The notes under the pieces are model-generated. The model searched no databases. It worked only from the letters and a program-made list of their open reading frames with translations, and was not told the origin of the DNA. Positions 1-9,800 of a DNA stretch of 64,000 nt are shown piece by piece. Numbering within the stretch: the stretch's first letter is position 1; each line of letters opens with the position of its first letter. The translations under genes and the position numbers were made by a program. Origin of the DNA: DATKDF01 sp963752045 (GTDB lineage Bacteria > Acidobacteriota > Vicinamibacteria > Vicinamibacterales > SCN-69-37); the NCBI GenBank assembly GCA_963752045.1, contig CAVVWN010000008.1, positions 1,426,001 to 1,490,000 on the forward strand, in the 5' to 3' direction.

Positions 1-639
1 GATGCGATCGCCCACGGCGATCCCGAGCGCCCCGCCGCTGCCACCCTCACCGCACACGGTGACCACAATCGGCACTTCGAGCATCGCCATTTCGCGCAGG
101 TTCAAGGCAATCGCCTCGGCCACGCCACGCTCCTCGGACTCCACACCCGGGTACGCCGCCGGGGTGTCGACGAAGACGATGACGGGCCGGCCGAACTTCT
201 CGGCGAGCTGCATGATTCTGAGCGCTTTCCGATAGCCCTCCGGGCGCGCGTACCCGAAGTTGCGGAAGATCTTCTGCTTCGTGTCGCCGCGACCCTTCTG
301 GTGGCCCACGACGACGACCGGTTCGCCCCTGAAGTAGCCCATGCCCGCGATGATCGCGTTGTCGTCGGCAAACCGCCGGTCTCCGTGCCACTCGGTGAAC
401 CGGGACACCAGGCGCTCGACGTAGTCGAGCGTGCACGGCCGGTTCGGATGCCTGGCGACCTGCACCCGCTGCCACGCGTCGAGCGTGGAGAAGATCTCGG
501 CTCGGAGCTCCTCGGCGCGGGCCTCGAGCCTCGCGATCGACGCCTGGCGCTCGGTCGTCTGTGGCATCAGGCGCAGGGCCTCGATCTCCTTGAGGAGAAC
601 GGCGACCGGTTCTTCGAATTCCATCGTGTCCGCTGCCAT
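1..639 (-). CDS. accA: Acetyl-CoA carboxylase carboxyltransferase subunit alpha (3' end outside window)
   Basis: This is the alpha subunit of the carboxyltransferase half of acetyl-CoA carboxylase. With AccD it moves the carboxyl group from carboxybiotin to acetyl-CoA, giving malonyl-CoA for fatty acid synthesis. The 213 visible residues start at ATG 639 and show the family N-terminal helical part, followed by the crotonase-like core with VVGHQKGRDTKQKIFRNFG and YRKALRIMQLAEKFGRPVI. The glycine-rich oxyanion segment EGGSGGALGIAVGD sits at the cut edge. The gene lies 27 nt downstream of dnaE with a GAGG-type ribosome site in the gap, so the two are probably cotranscribed. About a third of the protein is missing to the left of the window. 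Confidence 0.95.
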   Translation of the reverse strand, partial: MAADTMEFEEPVAVLLKEIEALRLMPQTTERQASIARLEARAEELRAEIFSTLDAWQRVQVARHPNRPCTLDYVERLVSRFTEWHGDRRFADDNAIIAGMGYFRGEPVVVVGHQKGRGDTKQKIFRNFGYARPEGYRKALRIMQLAEKFGRPVIVFVDTPAAYPGVESEERGVAEAIALNLREMAMLEVPIVVTVCGEGGSGGALGIAVGDRI

Positions 640-666
640 GGTTGTCCTCGTGTCCTGTCGGGGCGC

Positions 667-3600
667 CTACTGGCGGAGCCTCACCGATCCGGGGCCGCAC
701 ACCGACTCGACGTCTTTGACGAAGAGCTCGCTCGGGCGAATTCGCCGGGCGGTGGCCGCCCGGACACGCATCGGCCGGCCTCCGGCCACCTCCACGACGA
801 ACGACACCCGGCGGTCGCCGGCATGCCGCTCGAGCACGCTGGCCAGCCGATGCATCACGTCTCTGGCCACCTCCGGACCGGTCAGGCGAATCTCCACCTC
901 ACGCACGGCCCGATCCCGGACGACGTCAAGCGGTGTGATCTCGGTCACCTTCAATCGGCTCGACTCCTCGTCCCGCTCGTAGTCACCGCGCACGAGCAGC
1001 ATCGCGTCGTTGACGATGTGCTGTCCGAACTTCCCGAACGGATCCGGAAAGACGACCGCCTCGACCTTGGCACCCTCGTCCTCGAGCGAAAACACAGCCA
1101 TGCGGTCTCCGCGCCTTGTCCTGAGCTGCCGGATGCCGGTTGCCACGCCACCGATGGCGCAGCCGGACACCGACTCGGTGAGCTCGTCCAGGCGCCGGGC
1201 GCCGACTGCTCGCAGCACGTCTGCATACCGGGAGAGCGGGTGCCCGCTCATGTAGAGCCCCAAGGCCTCCTTCTCCGCGGCGAGCGCTTCGGTCTCCGTC
1301 CATGGCGTCACCGCCGGCAGCGCCTCCACGTCTGTGAGGGCATCCCCGCTCGCGGCGTCCGCGCCGAAGAGCTGCGTCTGGCCCTGGTCGCGATCCCGTT
1401 GATGGCGGCTTCCGTGGTCGAGGATCCGATCGAGTCCGGCGAGCAGGCGGGGCCGCCAGGCCAGATACCCGTCGCGGCCATCCGGGCCGAGCGCGTCGAA
1501 GGCGCCGGCCTTGACCAGGCACTCCAGCACCTTCTTGTTGACGAGCCGCAGGTCGACGTGTTCGGTGAGTTTGAAGAGCGAGCTCACGCCGCCGAGCACC
1601 TGGCGGGCGTCGACGATCGACTGGATGGCCGAGGCGCCGGCCCCCTTGACAGCTCCGAGCCCGAAGCGCACGCCGTCCGGCTCGACGATGAACTGCAGCG
1701 AGCTGGCGTTGATGTCCGGCGGCAGCACCGGCACCCCGAGCTCGCGGCATTCCGACAGGTACAGCGCGATCTTGTCGGAGTTCTGCGACTCGATCGTGAG
1801 CAGTGCCGCCATGAAGTGGCGGGGGTAGTTCGCCTTGAGGTATCCGGTCTGGTACGCGAGCAGCGCGTAGGTCGTCGAATGCGACTTGTTGAAGCCGTAC
1901 CCGGCGAAGAACTCCATGAATTCGAAAATCTTCGTGGCCTTCTTGAGCGGAATCCCGCGCGCCTTGCAGCCGTCGAGGAAGCGATCGCGCTGGGCCTGCA
2001 TCTTGGCCGCGTCCTTCTTGCCCATCGCGCGGCGCAGTTCGTCCGCCTGTCCCAGCGTGAAGCCGGCCAGCTCGCTCGCCAGCCGCATCACCTGCTCCTG
2101 GTAGGCAATGACGCCGTACGTCTCCTTCAGCACGGGCTCCATCTGCGGAAGCTCGTACCGGATGTCCACGCGCCCGTGCTTGCGCGAGATGTAGTCGTCG
2201 ACGACGCCGCCGCGGAGCGGGCCCGGCCGATACAGCGCGTTGAGCGCAATCAGGTCCTCGAGACACTGCGGCTTGGCCTTCCGCAGGACTTCGCGCATGC
2301 CCGAGCTCTCGAACTGGAACACGCCGTGCGTCTGGCCGTTCTGGAAGACCTGAAAGGTCTTCTCATCGTCCATCGGCAGCTTGTCGAGCTCGATCCTGTC
2401 GCCCGTGGTCTCCGCGATGTGCTTGACCGCATCGTCGAGCAGCGTGAGCGTGCTGAGCCCCAGGAAGTCCATCTTGAGGAGGCCGACCCGCTCGATCTCC
2501 TTCATGGCCCACTGCGTGGTGATTTCGCCCTGGTCTTTCTGGCTGCGATAAAGCGGGACGAACTCGGTCAGGGGCCTGGGCGCGATGACCACGCCGGCCG
2601 CGTGCACCGAGGCGTGCCTCGTCATGCCCTCGAGCCGCCTGGCCGCCTTCAGCAGTTCGGCCACGCGCGGGTCGGCGCGCTCGAGGTCTGCGAGCGGGGG
2701 TGAATCCTCGAGCGCGCGCTCGAGCGTCATCTCGAGCTGGTTGGGAATCAGCTTGGCAACCCGGTCCACTTCGGAGATGGGCATCTCCAGCACGCGTCCC
2801 ACGTCCCGGACCACGGCGCGGGCCTTCATCGTGCCGAAGGTGATGATCTGCGCCACGTTCTCCCGGCCGTACTTCTCGGTGACGTAGGTGATCACCTCGC
2901 CGCGCCGGCGCTCGCAGAAATCGATGTCGATGTCCGGGAGCGTGACGCGTTCGGGATTCAGGAAGCGCTCGAAGTACAGATCGAAATGGAGCGGGTCGAC
3001 GTCGGTGATCCCGAGGCAGTAGGCCACCAGGCTGCCGGCCGCCGATCCCCTCCCGGGCCCCACCGGAATGCCGCGCTCGCGCGCGTACCGGATGAAGTCC
3101 CACACGATCAGGAAGTATCCGGAGTAGTTCATCTGCCGGATCATCGCGATCTCGTAGGCGAGCCGTTCCTCGTAGTCGGCGAGCGACCGGCGGAGCTCGC
3201 CGCGCGCTTCGAGCGCCTTCAGCCGGGCCAGCCGGTCGTTGAAGCCCTCGCGCACCACGCGCTCGAAATACGAATCGACGGTGTGACCGGCCGGCACCTG
3301 AAAATCGGGCAGATGCGCCTCGCCTTTGGGCAGCGTGACGTCACATCGCTCGGCGATGCGCATCGTGTTGGCCATGGCCTCTGGATAGTCGCCAAACACC
3401 AGCGCCATCTCGGCGGCAGTCTTCAGGAAGAACTGGTCGCCGTGATACCGGAGCCGCTTGTCGTCACTGATGTTCTTCCCGGTCCCGATGCAGAGCAGAA
3501 TGTCGTGCGGATGCTGGTCGGAGTCGCGCAGATAGTGCACGTCGTTCGTGCATACGAGCGGCAGGCCGAGGTCCCTGGCGATCGGCACGAGGCCGGCGTT

Positions 3601-4158
3601 GACCGTCCGCTGCTCGGGAATGCCCTGATACTGCATCTCGAGGAAGAAGTTCCCGTCCCCGAGGATGTCGCGGTAGGTCGACGCGGCCGCGATCGCGCGC
3701 GGCACCTGATCGGTCCGGATTCCGGTGGCCACTTCGCCCTTGAGGCAGCTGCTGAGGCCGATGAGGCCTTTCGCGTACGTCGAGAGCAGCGCCTTGTCGA
3801 TCCGCGGCTTGTAGTAGAAGCCGTCCGTGTACCCGGCCGACACGAGCCGGACCAGGTTGTGAAACCCCTCGGCCGTCTCAGCGAGCAGGACGAGATGGTT
3901 GGCCGTCTCGCCCGGCTGCCCGGATCGGTCCGTCCGGTCGCCCGGCGCGACGTACACCTCACATCCCAGAATCGGCTTGACGCCGCGCTTGCGCGCCTCG
4001 TCGTGAAACGTCACGGCCGAGAACAGGTTGCCGTGTTCGGTGACGGCCACGGCCGGCATCTCGAGCTCGGCCACACGGTCGAGGAGCTCACCGATGCGGC
4101 AGGCGCCATCGAGCAGCGAAAACTCGGTATGCAGGTGCAGATGAACGAACTCGGGCAC
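667..4158 (-). CDS. dnaE: DNA polymerase III alpha subunit
   Basis: This is the replicative polymerase subunit, 1163 residues, close to the usual DnaE length of about 1160. The N-terminal PHP domain begins at once (HLHTEFSLLDG). The polymerase core carries GPGRGSAAGSLVAYCLG and the catalytic motif PDIDIDF with D409 and D411, very near the E. coli D401/D403 positions. A helix-hairpin-helix region with GFNKSHSTTYALLAYQTGYL follows, and an OB-fold lies near residues 970-1060 (GVATGIRQLRTRRGDRMAVF). The start is GTG at 4158, chosen because the PHP motif begins six residues in. It sits 37 nt after guaA and just ahead of accA in an apparent operon. Confidence 0.97.
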   Translation of the reverse strand: MPEFVHLHLHTEFSLLDGACRIGELLDRVAELEMPAVAVTEHGNLFSAVTFHDEARKRGVKPILGCEVYVAPGDRTDRSGQPGETANHLVLLAETAEGFHNLVRLVSAGYTDGFYYKPRIDKALLSTYAKGLIGLSSCLKGEVATGIRTDQVPRAIAAASTYRDILGDGNFFLEMQYQGIPEQRTVNAGLVPIARDLGLPLVCTNDVHYLRDSDQHPHDILLCIGTGKNISDDKRLRYHGDQFFLKTAAEMALVFGDYPEAMANTMRIAERCDVTLPKGEAHLPDFQVPAGHTVDSYFERVVREGFNDRLARLKALEARGELRRSLADYEERLAYEIAMIRQMNYSGYFLIVWDFIRYARERGIPVGPGRGSAAGSLVAYCLGITDVDPLHFDLYFERFLNPERVTLPDIDIDFCERRRGEVITYVTEKYGRENVAQIITFGTMKARAVVRDVGRVLEMPISEVDRVAKLIPNQLEMTLERALEDSPPLADLERADPRVAELLKAARRLEGMTRHASVHAAGVVIAPRPLTEFVPLYRSQKDQGEITTQWAMKEIERVGLLKMDFLGLSTLTLLDDAVKHIAETTGDRIELDKLPMDDEKTFQVFQNGQTHGVFQFESSGMREVLRKAKPQCLEDLIALNALYRPGPLRGGVVDDYISRKHGRVDIRYELPQMEPVLKETYGVIAYQEQVMRLASELAGFTLGQADELRRAMGKKDAAKMQAQRDRFLDGCKARGIPLKKATKIFEFMEFFAGYGFNKSHSTTYALLAYQTGYLKANYPRHFMAALLTIESQNSDKIALYLSECRELGVPVLPPDINASSLQFIVEPDGVRFGLGAVKGAGASAIQSIVDARQVLGGVSSLFKLTEHVDLRLVNKKVLECLVKAGAFDALGPDGRDGYLAWRPRLLAGLDRILDHGSRHQRDRDQGQTQLFGADAASGDALTDVEALPAVTPWTETEALAAEKEALGLYMSGHPLSRYADVLRAVGARRLDELTESVSGCAIGGVATGIRQLRTRRGDRMAVFSLEDEGAKVEAVVFPDPFGKFGQHIVNDAMLLVRGDYERDEESSRLKVTEITPLDVVRDRAVREVEIRLTGPEVARDVMHRLASVLERHAGDRRVSFVVEVAGGRPMRVRAATARRIRPSELFVKDVESVCGPGSVRLRQ

Positions 4159-4195
4159 TTCTAAGCGTCACCCTTCACGCCGTCTGGCGCAAGTG

Positions 4196-5731
4196 CTATT
4201 CCCACTCGATCGTCGCGGGCGGCTTGGAGCTGATGTCATACACCACGCGGTTGATCCCCCGCACTTCGTTGACGATGCGTGACGACATCGCGCCGAGCAG
4301 CTCGTGCGGCAGCCGGGCCCAATCGGCCGTCATCCCGTCGCGGCTCTCGACGGCGCGGACGACCACCGTGTATTCGTAGGTCCGGCCGTCGCCCATCACG
4401 CCCACGCTCTGGACGGGCAGCAGCACCGCAAAGGACTGCCAGACGCGCCGGTACCACCCGGCGCGCCGGATCTCGTCGGCCACGATCGCGTCGGCTTTCC
4501 TCAACAGGTCCAGCCGCTCGCGCGTCACCGGCCCCAGCAGCCGCACCGCGAGCCCGGGGCCCGGGAACGGCTGGCGCCACACGAATTCGTCTTCGAGCCC
4601 CAGCGTGGTTCCGAGCACGCGAACCTCGTCCTTGAACAGGGCCCGCAGCGGTTCGACCAGCGTGAAGCGCATCCGCTCTGGCAGCCCGCCGACGTTGTGA
4701 TGGCTCTTGATGGCCGCCGACGGACCAACGACCGAGATGCTCTCGATGACGTCCGGATAGAGCGTGCCCTGCGCGAGAAAATCGAACGAGCCCAGGCTCT
4801 TCGCGCGCTCCTCGAACACGTCGATGAAGGCCGCGCCAATCACTTTCCGCTTCTCCTCCGGATCGAAGACACCAGCCAGCCGGTCGAGAAACAGGTCCGA
4901 CGCGTCGACGAAGACGAGCGGCAGCTCGAGCCGTTCGAATCGCGCGCGCACCTGGGCCGCCTCGTCCTGCCGGAGCAAGCCGTTGTCGACGAAGATGCAG
5001 GTCAGCCGTTCGCCGAGCGCCCGGTGCAGCAGGACGGCGGCCACGGTGGAGTCCACCCCGCCCGACAGCCCACACACGACGCGCCCCTCGCCCACCGTCC
5101 GGCGAATCTCGGCGATGCTCTCGTCGACGAAGGACGCCATCGTCCAGTCGCCGCGGCAGCCGCAGACATCGAACGCGAAGTGCCGGATCATCTCGTCGCC
5201 GCGCTCGGTGTGCACCACTTCGGGATGAAACAGCAGGCCGTAGAATCCCCGGGCGACGTCCTGCATCGCCGCCACCGGCGCGTTGGCCGACGTGGCCACG
5301 ACAGCGAACCCCGGAGGCACCTCAGCCACGAAGTCGCCGTGGCTCGCCCACACGCGCACTTCGGGCGGGAGCCCCTCGAAGAGCCGCCCCTCCGGTCGGA
5401 GCGCCACGACCGCGTGGCCGAACTCCCGGTGCGGCGCGCTGCCAACCCGGCCGCCGAGCGAGGTCGCCAGCAGCTGCATGCCATAGCAGATGCCGAGCGT
5501 GGGGATGCCCAGATCGAACACCGCCGGATCGATGGCCGGAGCCCCCGGATCGGACACGCTTCGCGGCCCGCCGGACAGGATCACGCCCACCGGCTCGCGG
5601 CTCCGAATCTCGCTGGCCGTCACTGTTGGAGACACGATCTCCGAGAAGACGGAGAGCTCGCGCAGGCGCCTCGCGATGAGTTGCGTGTACTGCGACCCGA
5701 AGTCAACGACGACGATCGTTTGATGCGTCAC
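4196..5731 (-). CDS. guaA: GMP synthase (glutamine-hydrolysing)
   Basis: This enzyme converts XMP to GMP using ATP and ammonia released from glutamine. The 511 residues (E. coli GuaA has 525) include an N-terminal class I glutamine amidotransferase with nucleophile C82 in GICYGMQLLA and the His-Glu pair in LLFHPEVVHTERG. The ATP-pyrophosphatase loop GLSGGVDSTVAA follows, and the C-terminal dimerisation domain ends in the typical PPATIEWE. I start it at GTG 5731, where VTHQTIVVVDFGSQY begins the family N-terminus. The reading frame stays open further upstream to 5863, but that part has no family similarity and overlaps the divergent promoter region. Confidence 0.97.
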   Translation of the reverse strand: MTHQTIVVVDFGSQYTQLIARRLRELSVFSEIVSPTVTASEIRSREPVGVILSGGPRSVSDPGAPAIDPAVFDLGIPTLGICYGMQLLATSLGGRVGSAPHREFGHAVVALRPEGRLFEGLPPEVRVWASHGDFVAEVPPGFAVVATSANAPVAAMQDVARGFYGLLFHPEVVHTERGDEMIRHFAFDVCGCRGDWTMASFVDESIAEIRRTVGEGRVVCGLSGGVDSTVAAVLLHRALGERLTCIFVDNGLLRQDEAAQVRARFERLELPLVFVDASDLFLDRLAGVFDPEEKRKVIGAAFIDVFEERAKSLGSFDFLAQGTLYPDVIESISVVGPSAAIKSHHNVGGLPERMRFTLVEPLRALFKDEVRVLGTTLGLEDEFVWRQPFPGPGLAVRLLGPVTRERLDLLRKADAIVADEIRRAGWYRRVWQSFAVLLPVQSVGVMGDGRTYEYTVVVRAVESRDGMTADWARLPHELLGAMSSRIVNEVRGINRVVYDISSKPPATIEWE

Positions 5732-5797
5732 GATAGGGCGATGCTGGAAGCGCTGGCGAGAGCCGTGGCCTCTCGAGAATGTCGCTATTATAAGCGG
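5732..5797. promoter_or_regulatory. Divergent intergenic region with a -10-like box
   Basis: These 66 bases separate guaA from the divergent propeller gene. The AT-rich stretch TATTATAA at 5786-5793 stands out in GC-rich surroundings and fits a -10 hexamer for the plus strand. If used, transcription would begin almost at the GTG start codons at 5798/5801, so the propeller gene would have little or no leader. This is a pattern match only. Confidence 0.3.
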
Positions 5798-5800
5798 GTG

Positions 5801-6880
5801 GTGCGTGCGACAGCCACGACACGTTGGGTTCTCGCTCTCGCCATCGGGCTGCCGGTGTTGCACGCCCGCGCCGAGCAGACACCTCAGGAACCGCCGCAGT
5901 CCGAGGCCCCGACGCCGGTCTGGCAGGTCCAGCTCGAACCGACGGGCCGGCTGCAGGCCGTCGCCGGCCAGTCGGCGATATTCGTCTCCGGTGGCACGCC
6001 CGCGCTCCAGGCCTTCGCCACCGACGACGGCCGCCTGCTCTGGACTGCCGATACCGGGGCGGAGGCGGCGCTGCTCTCCAACGACGCGCGTCTCTTTCTC
6101 GTCGCCGCCGGCGCGGTCACGGCGCTCGATGCCGACACCGGCACGGTTCGGTGGACGTCACAATTGCCGGCGGGCGATGCCGTCGCCGCGGCCTCCGATG
6201 GCGTCCTCGCGATTGCCGTGGGCCCGAGCCTCTTCATCTTCAACGGGGACGACGGCAGCGGGTTGACCGCCGCGACGCTGGACGCACCGCTGCAGGTCCG
6301 GCCGCTCATCGCGGACTCACTCGTGATCGTCGCCACGACCGACGGGCAGCTGACCGGACTCGACCGAACAACAGGCCGCCGTCTATGGGCGCTGCCGCTC
6401 GCTACCCGCGTCGATGCGATGTCCGTTCGGTTGGGCCGGCTCTACCTGTCCGGCAGCGACGGCGGCTTGTACTGTTTTCTCGCGCGCAACGGACAGTTCG
6501 AGTGGCGCTTCAGCCTCTACTCGCGCGGGAGCGGGCCAGCGTCGATCGACGATCGACTCGTGTACGTGGCGCTCTTCGACAACACCGTGCAGGCAATCGA
6601 CCGCATCTCCGGAACCCGGAAGTGGTACCAGACGATCTCGGGTCGTCCGGTCACACCGGTGTGGCCGGTTGGCGACCGCCTGTTCGTGGCGCAGGCTGAC
6701 GGGATCGTCACCGTGCTCGCCGCCGCGTCCGGTGCGCGCGTCGCGCAGCTGTCGGCCGACGATGAAGCCCGGCGCCTCGAGGCCAGCGGACTCGTTCCGG
6801 GACCATCTGCCGGCGCCTTCACGGTGACGACGGGCATCAGCAGCGTGCGTCGGCTCAGCCTCTGGCGGCCGCAGTCGTGA
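5801..6880 (+). CDS. Secreted PQQ-binding-like beta-propeller protein
   Basis: The 359-residue protein has an N-terminal hydrophobic segment ending in LHARAEQ, a likely signal peptide. After it come repeated WD/PQQ-type blades such as ALDADTGTVRWTSQLPAGDA, GLDRTTGRRLWALPL and AIDRISGTRKWYQTISGRPV. The xxG-x-W pattern is typical of PQQ-like repeats, as in BamB or quinoprotein propellers, but none of the catalytic residues of a dehydrogenase is evident. A structural or sensing role in the envelope is therefore more likely. The start is one of two adjacent GTG codons (5798 or 5801). It ends in a GTGA overlap with the large sensor kinase, implying coupled translation and perhaps a joint function. 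Confidence 0.8.
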   Translation: MRATATTRWVLALAIGLPVLHARAEQTPQEPPQSEAPTPVWQVQLEPTGRLQAVAGQSAIFVSGGTPALQAFATDDGRLLWTADTGAEAALLSNDARLFLVAAGAVTALDADTGTVRWTSQLPAGDAVAAASDGVLAIAVGPSLFIFNGDDGSGLTAATLDAPLQVRPLIADSLVIVATTDGQLTGLDRTTGRRLWALPLATRVDAMSVRLGRLYLSGSDGGLYCFLARNGQFEWRFSLYSRGSGPASIDDRLVYVALFDNTVQAIDRISGTRKWYQTISGRPVTPVWPVGDRLFVAQADGIVTVLAAASGARVAQLSADDEARRLEASGLVPGPSAGAFTVTTGISSVRRLSLWRPQS

Positions 6881-9800
6881 CACCCTTCTTCCGACGGGTC
6901 GTGCTCCTTGCGGCCGGTGCCGCGTTCGCCATCGCAGTCTCGGGTTTCGGGTGGGAATTGATTCGCTTCGGCACATCGCTCGAGGCGACAGCGGACCGAC
7001 TCGAACGGTCGGTACGAAGCCGGCTTGCCTACCAGACCAACCGTGTGGAATCGCTCGCGCGAAGCGTCGCCGTCGAGACCAACCTCGTCCGGTCGGCCAC
7101 GTCAGCGGCTGACGGCTTGCCGGCGCTCTTCGCCCGTCTGGCTGACCTCAGAAGGCCCGTTGGCCTTGCCGGCACCTCGGCCACTGTGTACGTGCCAGAC
7201 ACGGCCAGCGCATTCCGCGTCCTCGCGTGGAGTGATGGCCCCGCCGAAGACCTCTCGGCCGATCGGCTCAGCGGTCCACCCAGTGTCTTTGTGACGCCTG
7301 GCGCCTCCGGGCTGCGCCTCGTCGCCGTCCAACCGATCGTGTCAGACGGACAGCGCCTCGGCGTCGCCGCGGCGGAACTCGTGCTTTCCGAGCGACTGTC
7401 ACAGGCGACGGTCGATTTCGGAGCCTGCTCGGGAGAGTTGACCACGGCCTACGGGCCCGTCGTTGCCACCGCGCCCTGCGGCGGCGCGGGTGTGGGTCCT
7501 GAGTCCACCAACAGCTTTCTCCTGCGAGACGCCACCGGCCAGGTCCTTCTCGAGGTCCAGTACAACCCCGAACAACTTCTCGACCGACGGGCCACCCACC
7601 GCAGACGCCTGATGGCCGCAACCGGCGTGCCGCTCGTGGCGCTCCTCCTGCTGCTGACGGGTCCGGCGCTCGCACGCAGGGTGCCAGGCGGCGCCACGTC
7701 TGCCTGGATTGGGTGGACGGGCCTGGTTGCAGGTGCGCTCCTTCTCGGCGGACTCGCGCTCACCGGGCTGAGTGCTCTACTTGGGATCACGGCAGCCACT
7801 CCGGTCCTCGCGGGTCTGACCGGCCTTGCGCTGGCCGGCCTGACCGCTGGCGGCTGGTGGTGGCGGCCACTGCGGCGGCACCCACTCGGATCGGCGCCAG
7901 TCTGGTTCGTCCTCGAACACGTCGCCGCCGGGCTGCTCGTGGCCAGCACGCCATGGCTCCTGTCAGGTGTCCTGCGAGGCCGCATCACCGGCGCGTCCAT
8001 CGAGGTCTGGCAATTTCCGCTGTTTCCGTTCCATGCGGGCGCGTTCTTCTACCTCGTGGGTGTGCTGCTCACCCAGATTGCGTTGTGCTGGACGAGCGCC
8101 TGCACTCTCGGCGTCATGGCCGACCGGTGGCGCCTCGGGCCGGCTCGGATGGGGCCGGTGCTCTTCGCCGCGCTGTTGTGGATTCTGCCGACGGTCGTGC
8201 TTGTCGCGCTTCTGTCCGACGGTTTCGGACCGGCCGGCCCGTGGCTGGGTGTGGCGGTTGCCCTCTCGGCCTTCGGCTTGCTCTCGCGCTGGCTCCGGCA
8301 TGTCTATCGCCATACGACGCAGGCCCTGCGATTGGTCCTGCTCTTTGCCGCCCTGGCCGCTCCGCCGCTCGTCACGTATCCACTGACGGCGGCAGCGGCC
8401 GACGAGGCGGCCCGGACGCTCATCGAGACCGACTTCGCGCCGGCCATCCTGGAGCAACCCCAGGTGGTGCTCGACACGCTGACCCGGGCACAGCGGGAGA
8501 TCGATGCGCTCCCGCAGCTCGATCTCATCATCGCCACCGCTCCGCAGGGCGACGGCCGGAGCGCGTATGCGGTGTGGAGCGGGACGAGTCTCGCAACCGC
8601 CCGGCTGACGTCCGAGGTGGAGCTGTTCGGAGCGGACCTGCGCCTCGTGAGCCGCTTCGCGCTGAACATTCCCGAGTATCCCTATGAGGAAGTGCCCTCG
8701 TGGGGCGGGTCGAGCTGCTCCTGGGAAGTGTTCGGCGAGGTCGCCCGTACGGGCGCGCAGGAGCGCGTCATGCTGCACGCTGAGCGAGCGGTCTGCGACC
8801 AGACCGGGACAGTCCGGGGCGCCGTGGTGGTCCATGCCGTTTCGGACTACCGGTCGCTGTCCTTTGTCGCCTCGGGCAGCCCGTACGCCGATGCGCTTCG
8901 CTCGGCGGACCGGCCGGCCAACGGCGTCCGGCTGGCCGGGCTCGAGGTGGCCGTCTACGGGTGGAACGACGCTCCGCTCTTCACGTCCGGCGAAGTGGCC
9001 TGGCCCGTGACGACGGATCTCTCCCTGCGCCTGTATCGGTCGCGCGAGCCGTTCTGGACGACGCGTGATGCCGGCCCAGGCCGGTATGCGGTGTACTTCG
9101 TCAACGACCGCCGTGGTTTCTACGCCATCGGCTACCCCGTCCCCGATTTCATGGAGCACGCCACGCGCCTGGCCGAGATCACGTCGGTTGTCGCGGTGCT
9201 GCTCGTAGTGCTGCTCACCGGCGCGGCCGTGTACGGGCCGCTCGTCCGGCAGCGTGCCACGCCACTCGCGGCGCTCTTCGACGAGATTCGGACGAGTTTT
9301 TACCGGAAGCTCTTTCTGTTCTTCGTCCTGTCGGCGGTCGGCCCCGTGATCCTGCTCACGCTCGCATTCGGCGCGTATACGTCGGCCAGGATCCGGGCCG
9401 ATGTCGAGTCCGAAGCCGCCAGCGCCGCCACGATCACGCGGCGGCTCTTCGAGGAGTTCACGGCGTTCGAACAGCATCCCGACCAGGCGCAGGCGCCGGT
9501 GAGCGACGAGCTCATGGTGCTCATCAGCCAGATGACCGAGCAGGACGCGAACCTGTACGAGGGCGCTCGGCTGGTGGCCTCGAGCCAGCGCGATCTGTTC
9601 GACTCCGGGTTGCTCTCGACGCGGACGCCGGCCGGCGTGTATCGGGAAATCGCCCTCAACCGGCTCCCGGCGTACGTCGGTGAGGATCAGATCGGGGCAT
9701 TCACGTACCTCGTGGCGGCCGCGCCCGTTCCGGCCCGCGGGCGGCATGCGGTCATCAGCGTGCCGCTCGGCACCCGCCAGCGGGAAATCGAACATGAGAT

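Noticed and set aside
301..2703. An 800-codon plus-strand open frame opposite dnaE, and many similar long frames opposite other genes
   Set aside because: High GC leaves long open frames opposite real genes. Their composition (His/Arg/Gly-rich, no motifs) is that of antisense shadows, while dnaE has all family motifs.
4304..5800. Upstream extension of the propeller gene on the plus strand across guaA
   Set aside because: The extension is antisense to guaA. The signal peptide and the divergent -10 box place the start at 5798/5801.
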